NCBI GenBank assembly: GCA_910588885.1
Contig: CAJUSQ010000089.1
Coordinates: 1-12,466 of the forward strand
DNA: 12,466 nucleotides
Direction: 5' to 3'
From: an uncultured Lachnospiraceae bacterium
Lineage (GTDB): Bacteria; Bacillota; Clostridia; Lachnospirales; Lachnospiraceae
In this document: positions 1 to 5,185 of the stretch, piece by piece
Position numbering within the stretch: the first letter of the stretch is position 1
How the letters are laid out: every line of letters starts with the position of its first letter
The notes under the pieces: generated by a model
The model's input: only the letters and a program-made list of their open reading frames with translations
What the model was told of the DNA's origin: nothing
The model's database searches: none
Position numbers and translations under genes: made by a program

Positions 1-2
1 TT

Positions 3-668
3 ACAACATTATTTATGCTGATGTCGGTTGACGGGAAAATAAGCACCGGCGCAGTAGACGATTTAGATGTAGACAAGGATTTTCCCCAAATTGCAGGGGT
101 GCGCGAAGGCTTGCACCAATATTATGAAATAGAGCAAACGACAGATTTATGGTCGCTGAATTCCGGCCGGGTACAGGCCAAAATGGGGGTTAACACAAAG
201 GAAACGCCCAATAAAACCCCCGTATCTTTTGTAATAATAGATAACAATCATTTGAATGAAAATGGGATACGGTACTTTTGTGCTTTATCAAAACGGTTTG
301 TATTGATTACGTCCAATAAAAACCATCCGGCATTTCATATAGAAGAAGATCATTTCCATATCATATATCAAAAAGAATTCTCGCTAAAAAATGCGCTTGA
401 AACGCTCAAATCGGAATATGGCTGTGAGCGAATAACGATACAAACCGGCGGGACCCTCAACGGCTTATTTCTCCGGGAAAAACTATTCGATTATGTGGAT
501 CTGGTGGTTGCTCCGGTTTTGATTGGCGGCAAGGATACCTCTACCTTAATTGACGGGGAGTCCTTGCGTTCCCAAAAGGAATTGTCAAAATTAGGCGTTC
601 TGAAACTGCAGGAATGTGTGGTTTTGGAGAATTCATATTTGCGGCTGCGCTATGAGGTTATAAGGTAA
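3..668 (+). CDS. RibD C-terminal-domain (dihydrofolate-reductase-like) reductase, 5' partial
   Basis: The reading frame is open to the left edge (T-T-L-F before the first Met at 15), and RibD_C proteins normally have several residues before the MSxDGKI motif, so the true start is probably just outside the window. Visible signatures are MSVDGKIS near the N-terminus and, toward the C-terminus, QTGGTLNGLFLREKLFDYVD followed by APVLIGGKD, the usual RibD_C pattern in which a Gly-Gly motif helps bind NADPH. Members reduce a pteridine, pyrimidine or related substrate; RibD itself reduces the deaminated ribosylamino-pyrimidine in riboflavin synthesis. There is no deaminase domain and no other riboflavin gene here, so this looks like one of the stand-alone family members and the substrate is unknown. 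The gene is visibly more AT-rich than those at 2.4-12 kb, which may indicate separate acquisition. It converges on the MATE gene. Family assignment is firm; function is not. Confidence 0.85.
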   Translation, partial: TTLFMLMSVDGKISTGAVDDLDVDKDFPQIAGVREGLHQYYEIEQTTDLWSLNSGRVQAKMGVNTKETPNKTPVSFVIIDNNHLNENGIRYFCALSKRFVLITSNKNHPAFHIEEDHFHIIYQKEFSLKNALETLKSEYGCERITIQTGGTLNGLFLREKLFDYVDLVVAPVLIGGKDTSTLIDGESLRSQKELSKLGVLKLQECVVLENSYLRLRYEVIR

Positions 669-686
669 AGGGTCATTCCTCTGATG

Positions 687-752
687 CTATAAAACCATCA
701 AAAGGGTTCCGGCTCCGATCAAAATACAGCCGATCAGGGATTTTCTGCGAAA
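687..752 (-). pseudogene. Possible remnant of a membrane-transporter C-terminus behind the MATE gene
   Basis: On the minus strand, directly after the MATE stop and in a different frame, the DNA reads R-R-K followed by SLIGCILIGAGTLLMVL and a TAG stop. A basic patch, one hydrophobic Gly-rich helix and an immediate stop is how EamA/DMT-type drug/metabolite transporters commonly end. No start codon, ribosome site or remaining body of such a gene is present, because the frame upstream runs into the MATE gene out of register. It may be the decayed tail of a lost transporter, or chance. Only about 21 codons are involved, so the call is tentative. Confidence 0.25.
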
Positions 753-790
753 ATTACAAACTGATGTTCTGCCATTTTCCTTTCCAAAAT
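751..790. repeat. Dispersed ~40-bp repeat, copy A (MATE 3' end)
   Basis: This segment matches 6776-6816 in the same + orientation at about 36 of 40 positions, with one single-base indel. Shared blocks include CAAACTG, TGTTCTGCCAT and TTCCAAAAT. In copy A it encodes, on the minus strand, the final residues of the MATE protein (F-W-K-G-K-W-Q-N-I-S-L) plus the stop codon. The RFxxGKW ending is natural for MATE proteins, so this copy is probably the original. Confidence 0.8.
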
Positions 791-2070
791 CGAAACAGCA
801 GCAGGCTTCCCCGGATCGTTACATCCAGGGCATAGGCCCACCACACGCCCGGCAGCCCGTACCCAAGGGGGACGGCGAGAAAATATCCGACTCCGATACG
901 AATGCCCCAGATCCCGACAAAGGTGGCGTACATCGGGAATTTTGTATCGCCGGCGCCCTGCAGGGCGTTTGTGAAAATTTGCACAAGGGCCGTAAAGGGT
1001 TGGAAAAAAGCAATCAGCCGCAGGACGGAAACCACCAGACGGCGGATTTCCTCCGTAGTTGTAAACAGCCCAGCAAATTGGGGCGCGAAGATAAAGAAGA
1101 CGGCTCCGAGTACGGTCATGCAGCAGACGGAGATCCCGTAAGCGGCAGCCGTTTGTTTCCTGGCTTTGGGGACATCGTTTTCCCCCAGGGAAACGCCGAC
1201 TAAGGTACAGACGGCAAGGCCGAAGCCCATGGCGGGAATATAAGAATAATTTTCGATGGTTCCGGCAATATTGTGGGCCACGTAGGAAGCGGTGCCAAGC
1301 GAGAGGATCATACTGTTATAGAGCAGCTGCCCGATCCGCATAATCAGTTTTTCCAGTCCGGCCGGAATGCCCACAGCCAGAATGGAGGCAAACTCCTGTT
1401 TGGAAAAGGGGCACAGGGTAAGCTTCCGGTTCCTGTCCTGGTTTTGCAGCTGCAGGAACAGAAGGAGAGCGCCGGCGGCTCTGGAGAAAGTCGTTGCAAG
1501 CCCTAACCCCAAAATCCCCAAACCCAGTTTCAGGAAGAAGAAATTCAGAAAAATATTGAGCAGGTTGGAAGCCCCGGTTACATACATCGGGGCTTTTGTA
1601 TTTTTCATTGCCCTAAGACAGCCGGACAGCAGAAGCTGTAAGCTTAAAAAGATACACGGAACGGTCGTTGCCAGATAATAGGGCAAAGCAAGCCGGATCA
1701 CGCTGTCATCCGCTCCGGACAGCCCCAAAAGGGGCTTTGCAAGGAACCCGCATATCATTCCGGCTCCAAGGCCCAGGACGCCTCCCAGGACGAGCGCGTG
1801 GAGGACGGAGCGGTTTACCTTTTGAAAATCCTTCCTGCCGTAGCTTCGGGCCACAATGACGGAAGCGCCTACGCTGACCGCGGTAAAAAAGGAAAGAAAC
1901 AGGTTCATAATCAGATTGGTGACCCCAATGCCTGCAATTGCTTGGTCGGAAAGGGTTCCGGCGAAATAGGTGTCCGTGGTGCCCAGGAGGCACTGGAGGA
2001 TATTTTCAATAATAATCGGTATAGACAGTGAAAAAATATTTTTAATGTAATTTTTAAACTCTGATTTCAT
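754..2070 (-). CDS. MATE-family multidrug/toxin efflux transporter
   Basis: This 438-residue polytopic membrane protein has the length and character of MATE exporters (about 12 helices in two MatE domains, roughly residues 15-175 and 235-400). Recognisable stretches are SIPIIIENILQCLLGTTDT near the N-terminus, AVSVGASVIVARSYGRKD after helix 2, the repeat-2 counterpart AVGIPAGLEKLIMRIGQLLY, and the terminal basic RFWKGKW motif. MATE proteins expel cationic drugs, metabolites or organic acids using a Na+ or H+ gradient; the substrate cannot be read here. The start at 2070 is the natural N-terminus, but its Shine-Dalgarno is modest (GGGAG about 13 nt upstream). It is transcribed divergently from the PhlG-like operon across a 340-bp gap. 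It could therefore export a substrate or product of that pathway, though that is inference. Its last 12 codons and stop form one copy of a dispersed ~40-bp repeat. Confidence 0.93.
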   Translation of the reverse strand: MKSEFKNYIKNIFSLSIPIIIENILQCLLGTTDTYFAGTLSDQAIAGIGVTNLIMNLFLSFFTAVSVGASVIVARSYGRKDFQKVNRSVLHALVLGGVLGLGAGMICGFLAKPLLGLSGADDSVIRLALPYYLATTVPCIFLSLQLLLSGCLRAMKNTKAPMYVTGASNLLNIFLNFFFLKLGLGILGLGLATTFSRAAGALLLFLQLQNQDRNRKLTLCPFSKQEFASILAVGIPAGLEKLIMRIGQLLYNSMILSLGTASYVAHNIAGTIENYSYIPAMGFGLAVCTLVGVSLGENDVPKARKQTAAAYGISVCCMTVLGAVFFIFAPQFAGLFTTTEEIRRLVVSVLRLIAFFQPFTALVQIFTNALQGAGDTKFPMYATFVGIWGIRIGVGYFLAVPLGYGLPGVWWAYALDVTIRGSLLLFRFWKGKWQNISL

Positions 2071-2109
2071 ATGCGTTGGAGTTCTCCCGAAGTTTCTTTA
2101 GCGTTGGTT

Positions 2110-2129
2110 GCAGGTGATTGCAGGTGATT
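2110..2129. repeat. Perfect 10-bp tandem duplication
   Basis: GCAGGTGATT occurs twice in tandem in the leader region upstream of the MATE start. There are only two units, so it could be simple slippage; no function is evident. Confidence 0.7.
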
Positions 2130-2167
2130 GTTCGGTAGGTATTTTATGGAAATTTAGGAAAAGGGAT

Positions 2168-2186
2168 TGATAGCTTTATACTATCA
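2168..2186. promoter_or_regulatory. Dyad TGATAG-N7-CTATCA, candidate operator/promoter for the MATE gene
   Basis: A perfect 6-bp inverted repeat with a 7-bp centre lies about 100 bp upstream of the MATE start. On the minus strand the centre contains TATAAA, usable as a -10 box, with a TTGTAT-like -35 at 2201-2206. The 20-bp spacer is longer than standard. A dyad on top of a -10 is a typical repressor arrangement, and long spacers also occur in MerR-type activated promoters. Neither is demonstrated. Confidence 0.35.
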
Positions 2187-2228
2187 CAGACAGCAAAAGG
2201 ATACAAGCACTCAAGTACAGGCAGAAAA

Positions 2229-2243
2229 TGTGCACTTTGCACA
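2229..2243. promoter_or_regulatory. Dyad TGTGCA-N3-TGCACA, candidate operator
   Basis: A perfect 6-bp inverted repeat with a 3-bp centre sits mid-way in the divergent region between the MATE gene and the PhlG-like operon. It is short enough to be a dimeric-regulator site but too short to prove it. Confidence 0.35.
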
Positions 2244-2278
2244 ACCTTCTTCGATGAAAAACGTCTGTTTGCGCTTTT

Positions 2279-2313
2279 TTGACAGCGAAATCCGGAGTGA
2301 AACTTGATATAGT
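2279..2313 (+). promoter_or_regulatory. Candidate promoter of the PhlG-like operon with non-standard spacing
   Basis: A perfect TTGACA -35 hexamer is at 2279-2284. No good -10 lies at 16-18 bp. The closest AT-rich candidates are TGATAT (spacer 20), GATATA (spacer 21) and TATAGT at 2308-2313 (spacer 23). A consensus -35 with an over-long spacer often means a promoter that needs an activator, which would fit the nearby PucR-type regulator. Alternatively the real promoter is elsewhere in the 340-bp gap. Confidence 0.35.
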
Positions 2314-2325
2314 TGATTTATCAAG
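2303..2325. promoter_or_regulatory. Dyad CTTGATA-N9-TATCAAG, candidate operator of the PhlG-like operon
   Basis: A perfect 7-bp inverted repeat with a 9-bp centre overlaps the possible -10 region of the operon and lies inside the first unit of the 39-bp-period direct repeat. Position and symmetry fit a binding site for a dimeric regulator. The adjacent PucR-type protein is the natural candidate, by inference. Confidence 0.45.
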
Positions 2326-2377
2326 CTACGGAATCCGCAAGATTGATATCGTTGATTTTCAGGTTACGGAATTTGCA
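2304..2377. repeat. Two imperfect direct repeats, period 39 bp, upstream of the PhlG-like gene
   Basis: Unit 1 (2304-2339) and unit 2 (2343-2377) both begin TTGATAT, continue GTTGATTT, then TACGGAAT and end GCA, differing by a few substitutions and small indels. A 39-bp period is close to a whole number of helical turns, so proteins bound to both units would lie on nearly the same face. They sit immediately upstream of the strong ribosome binding site AAAGGAGG (2395-2402). Confidence 0.65.
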
Positions 2378-2410
2378 GGAAGCAACGCATGAAAAAAGGA
2401 GGTTTTTCAC

Positions 2411-3211
2411 ATGTCAAAAGTACCTGTTGCAGAAGACGCGAAAACAAAAAGCTACTATAAGTATTATGAAATGGAAATTGCCGATCTGACAGAGCAGCAG
2501 CGGGCGTATATTGCAAATTGTAAAGGCAGGGCGGAAGAAGCCCTTTCCATCCATGACCGGGCAAAGCTGCAGGAGCCCGGTACCTATCCGGAGAAAACCG
2601 GATACTATCCGTTGAAGGAGGGAGGGCTTTTGGTGGCCGGGAATATTCCGATGCCGGAGGTAACAGCGGAAATGCTGAATTGGTGGTTTGCCTGGCATGG
2701 CCTGGAGCCCCTCCGTTATGCAATCTGGGATCCGGAGGATCATTACGACGTAAAAATCAATGAAGAGGGCAGGAAGCGTGCACTGGATCCAAAGATTCCC
2801 ATGGCACAGAAAAACTGGGGCGCGACCCATACGGTACGGGAATCCGTTGGCGGCCCGCCGGATGAAATTGTAATTATGTTCACGGAACCGGAAAAGATGG
2901 GATTTGATCCTCATAAGCTCGGAACTGCGGGCTGTGAATTTATGGTGACGGCAAATGCACTGATGGGGTCTGCAAAAGTACCGGTTGTGATGGTGGAGAC
3001 AGCAAAGAAAATAGAAGGCATCATGACTTTTCAGGCCAGATTCTGGGTGGGGTATCATATTGTGGACGGCAAAGCGAAATATCTTCTTCCGCCGGAAGTG
3101 GTTCTCCCGGAAGAAGTTGCCATGGGATTGGTGGGACATAATCTCAAAGAATTTACCCATTTAGGAAAAATTCTCCCTTCTGTTTATGCAGAAGAAAAAG
3201 GGAAGTGGTAA
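2411..3211 (+). CDS. PhlG-family C-C hydrolase (DAPG/phloretin hydrolase-like)
   Basis: This 266-residue soluble protein resembles the DAPG-hydrolase (PhlG) family. That family includes Pseudomonas PhlG, which removes an acetyl group from 2,4-diacetylphloroglucinol, and the gut-bacterial phloretin hydrolase of Eubacterium ramulus. Both cut an aryl-ketone C-C bond with a metal centre. Diagnostic sequence is the WWFAWHGLEPLRYAIWDPED stretch (91-110) with H111, then GATHTVRES (137-145, E144), CEFMVTAN and GHNLKEF (242-248). H111, E144, H243 and E247 form a His/Glu set with an H-x3-E pair like the zinc ligands I recall for PhlG; this needs an alignment. The start is set by a near-perfect AAAGGAGG eight bases upstream. 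There is no signal peptide, so it is cytosolic. It is first in an operon with an FAD reductase and a ferredoxin, pointing to anaerobic polyphenol or acylphloroglucinol breakdown. The exact substrate is unknown. Confidence 0.85.
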   Translation: MSKVPVAEDAKTKSYYKYYEMEIADLTEQQRAYIANCKGRAEEALSIHDRAKLQEPGTYPEKTGYYPLKEGGLLVAGNIPMPEVTAEMLNWWFAWHGLEPLRYAIWDPEDHYDVKINEEGRKRALDPKIPMAQKNWGATHTVRESVGGPPDEIVIMFTEPEKMGFDPHKLGTAGCEFMVTANALMGSAKVPVVMVETAKKIEGIMTFQARFWVGYHIVDGKAKYLLPPEVVLPEEVAMGLVGHNLKEFTHLGKILPSVYAEEKGKW

Positions 3212-3254
3212 GCATATTTCCGGTATAAAATATAAGCACATTTCAGGTATAAAA
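3211..3254. repeat. Two 20-bp direct repeats between the hydrolase and FAD genes
   Basis: AGCATATTTCCGGTATAAAA (3211-3230) recurs as AGCACATTTCAGGTATAAAA (3235-3254): 18 of 20 identical, 24-bp period. They fill most of the 84-bp gap between two same-strand genes. They may be tandem binding sites, an mRNA element, or a local duplication. Confidence 0.7.
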
Positions 3255-3260
3255 AAGAAC

Positions 3261-3274
3261 GTGAAATTTTTCAC
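3261..3274. promoter_or_regulatory. Small dyad GTGAAA-N2-TTTCAC ahead of the FAD gene
   Basis: A 6-bp inverted repeat with a 2-bp centre lies just upstream of the ribosome binding site GGAAGGAG (3281-3288) of the FAD gene. It could be an operator half-site pair. It is weak as an RNA hairpin because the loop is too small. Confidence 0.3.
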
Positions 3275-3295
3275 AATTCAGGAAGGAGTCCGTAC

Positions 3296-4852
3296 ATGAA
3301 GAAAGTAATGGAAACAGATGTTGCGGTCATGGGCAGCGGTGTTGCAGGCATGGGCGCTGCTTACAAGCTGGCGAAAGCAGGAGGACTAAAGGTTGCGGTA
3401 TTTGAAAAATATCCCGCACAGGGAGGCGCGGTATCCAACTGTCCCATGTGCTTTTGCTCTACGCCGGATACGCCGGAAGCGCAGAAGAGCGCCTATGAGG
3501 TTCTTTGCAGATTTTCCAATTATTCCGCAAATATGGGATTGATCAGCAAGGTGGTAAAATACTCTTCCGAATTTCCGGACATTTTTTTAAAGCAGCTGAA
3601 AATAGAGGCTCCGATGGTGGTAAACCGTCCGCCGGAAGATTACGGCAACCAGCGCGGATACACGATGGGCCATGCAAACGGGCTGGATGTAGGCGACATT
3701 TATTTTCTGCAGGGCCGCGGACAGGGCCACGGCATGGCGCTGGCCTTATTCCGGATGCGTCTGATGCTGGAAAAACAGGGCGTGAAGTTTTATTTTTCCA
3801 CACCGATCAAAAAAATCATTCGGGAGAACGGCAAAGTGACGGGGGCAATTGCCTATGAAAAAGACGGCACGGAGGTAATCATAAAATGTAAAGCTCTGAT
3901 TGTTGCTTCCGGGGGAATCAGCGGAAACCTGGAAATGATGAAGGAACTGGGCGTTGTGAAAACGAAATATGAGGAAGCATATCAGGACGGCGGCCAGGTA
4001 TTGATTACTTTTCCGGACAGCTGCCAGGACGGGGACGGTCAGAAAGCAGTGTGGGAAATCGGCGGGAAGAAAACCGGAATTGTGATCAGCGCGGATCCGC
4101 AGGTTCCAAATCCGGGAGTCCGTATCGGCAAAAATACGCCATGGCTTGTTGCAAACCAGACGAAAATCGTAACGGAACAGCCCTATCTTCGGGTCAATGA
4201 ATTCGGAAAACGATTCATCAATGAAGAAATGTCCAGCAACCACACCGCCATGTCTACCGCAATCATTGAAAATAATACCAATATGGCATGCTATATGATC
4301 TTTGATGAAGATACGGCCCGGGCCCTGTCAGAAAAAGTAGAGGACGGTTATGTATACTTTATTTTCAAAGGCGTAAAGGTGGAGAACCTCCGGGGCCAGA
4401 TGGATGAAGCAATTGCAAAGGGAAACCGTCATATGTGCCATTTTGATACGATCCATGAAGTATGCGAATACATGGGTATTTCGGAAAAGAATCTGAAAGA
4501 AACGATTGCAAAATACAACCATGCGTCCGAAATCGGATATGATGAAGCCTTTCAAACCAATCCGAAGTATATCAAACCGGTACGGGAGGAATCGGGACAT
4601 ATTTACTGCTATCGGATTTTGGCCGGTGGTTACGATACTTTGGGCGGCCTTGCAATTGATGAAAATGCAAACATCATAGACGAAAATAATTGCCCCATCG
4701 AAGGATTATATGCCGGTGGGGATATGGCAACGGCCAGTTTGTATGGAAATCCTCCCTCAAATGCCGGAGGGACCGTATACGGTGCGATGCCGACAGGAAT
4801 GCTCGCCGGGGATTCCGCGGCGGCTTATGTGAAAGGAGCGGACAGAGTATGA
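3296..4852 (+). CDS. Soluble FAD-dependent reductase/dehydrogenase, FAD_binding_2 (fumarate-reductase-like) family
   Basis: A 518-residue flavoprotein. The N-terminal Rossmann motif is GSGVAG (13-18), with acidic E37 for the adenosine ribose. GRGQGHGMAL (140-149) and ASGGISGN (204-211) are further FAD-domain elements, and GLYAGGDMATA (470-480) with GMLAGDSAAA (501-510) closes the FAD site. The middle, about 235-420, is the substrate-capping region, including RVNEFGKRFINEE (299-311). Relatives reduce or dehydrogenate C-C double bonds (fumarate, urocanate, enoates, ketosteroids). There is no signal peptide, FMN-binding domain or heme motif, so it is cytosolic; the ferredoxin encoded in the overlapping next gene may be its electron partner. 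Odd points are the cysteine cluster CPMCFC (49-54) beside the FAD glycine pair, and NPPSNAGGTV near the C-terminus where fumarate reductases usually carry an Arg. It is probably not a classical fumarate reductase. The start has a strong GGAAGGAG. Confidence 0.88.
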   Translation: MKKVMETDVAVMGSGVAGMGAAYKLAKAGGLKVAVFEKYPAQGGAVSNCPMCFCSTPDTPEAQKSAYEVLCRFSNYSANMGLISKVVKYSSEFPDIFLKQLKIEAPMVVNRPPEDYGNQRGYTMGHANGLDVGDIYFLQGRGQGHGMALALFRMRLMLEKQGVKFYFSTPIKKIIRENGKVTGAIAYEKDGTEVIIKCKALIVASGGISGNLEMMKELGVVKTKYEEAYQDGGQVLITFPDSCQDGDGQKAVWEIGGKKTGIVISADPQVPNPGVRIGKNTPWLVANQTKIVTEQPYLRVNEFGKRFINEEMSSNHTAMSTAIIENNTNMACYMIFDEDTARALSEKVEDGYVYFIFKGVKVENLRGQMDEAIAKGNRHMCHFDTIHEVCEYMGISEKNLKETIAKYNHASEIGYDEAFQTNPKYIKPVREESGHIYCYRILAGGYDTLGGLAIDENANIIDENNCPIEGLYAGGDMATASLYGNPPSNAGGTVYGAMPTGMLAGDSAAAYVKGADRV

Positions 4853-5040
4853 AAATCAAGATTGCAGATTATTGTATCCGGTGCGGAATTTGCGAGGATT
4901 TGTATCCGGAACTGTTTCGGCGCAATTACAGTGAGCATTGTATGGACCTGTTGCTTGATGAGATTCCGGCCGAATTGGAAGAACGGGCAAAACAGGCTGC
5001 AGCAGACTGTGCCGTGGCGGCAATTCAGGTTGTAAAGTAG
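4849..5040 (+). CDS. Small single-cluster [4Fe-4S] ferredoxin
   Basis: A 63-residue acidic protein. Its start codon overlaps the stop of the FAD gene (ATGA), with AAAGGAG at 4831-4837 as ribosome site, so translation of the two is coupled. C9-x2-C12-x2-C15 (CIRCGIC) and C54 provide the four ligands of one cubane cluster, the monocluster layout of about 60-70-residue bacterial ferredoxins. The fourth cysteine is followed by Ala (DCAVAAIQVV) instead of the usual Pro. The linker between C15 and C54 has the mixed acidic character of these proteins, plus an extra C31. It probably shuttles single electrons to or from the preceding flavoenzyme. It is the last gene of the unit, since a strong terminator starts 10 bp after its stop. 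Confidence 0.87.
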   Translation: MKIKIADYCIRCGICEDLYPELFRRNYSEHCMDLLLDEIPAELEERAKQAAADCAVAAIQVVK

Positions 5041-5050
5041 ATGATGTGGG

Positions 5051-5090
5051 AAGGGATGCGGAAACCGGAAAAGTTTCTGCATCCCTTTTT
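5051..5090 (+). terminator. Rho-independent terminator of the hydrolase-FAD-ferredoxin operon
   Basis: A 14-bp stem (5051-5064 with 5074-5087, one G-U pair) around a 9-nt loop is followed by continuing T residues to 5090. The core arms are AAGGGATGC and GCATCCCTT. Position right after the ferredoxin stop supports it. Confidence 0.88.
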
Positions 5091-5111
5091 GGAAAAGGCA
5101 TGTGGAATCGT

Positions 5112-5140
5112 TTGTATCTTATTGGAAAATATGATATATT
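5112..5140 (+). promoter_or_regulatory. Promoter of the PucR-type regulator gene
   Basis: TTGTAT (5112-5117), a 17-bp spacer and TATATT (5135-5140) with an extended -10 TG one base upstream (5132-5133) form a good sigma-A promoter. It lies between the operon terminator and the regulator start, so the regulator gene has its own transcript. Confidence 0.7.
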
Positions 5141-5185
5141 AATGTGAATTTGAGTGTTTAACAATCCTGCAGGAGGGAATTTGCC

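Noticed and set aside
740..754. Hairpin ATTTTC-TGC-GAAAAT at the MATE 3' end as a convergent terminator
   Set aside because: The stem is almost all A-T, the loop is only 3 nt and no clear T-run follows on either strand.
2414..3160. Long minus-strand open frame (248 codons) inside the hydrolase gene
   Set aside because: It is antisense to a convincing conserved protein, has no ribosome site, and its composition (His/Phe/Arg-rich) is typical of a codon-bias shadow.
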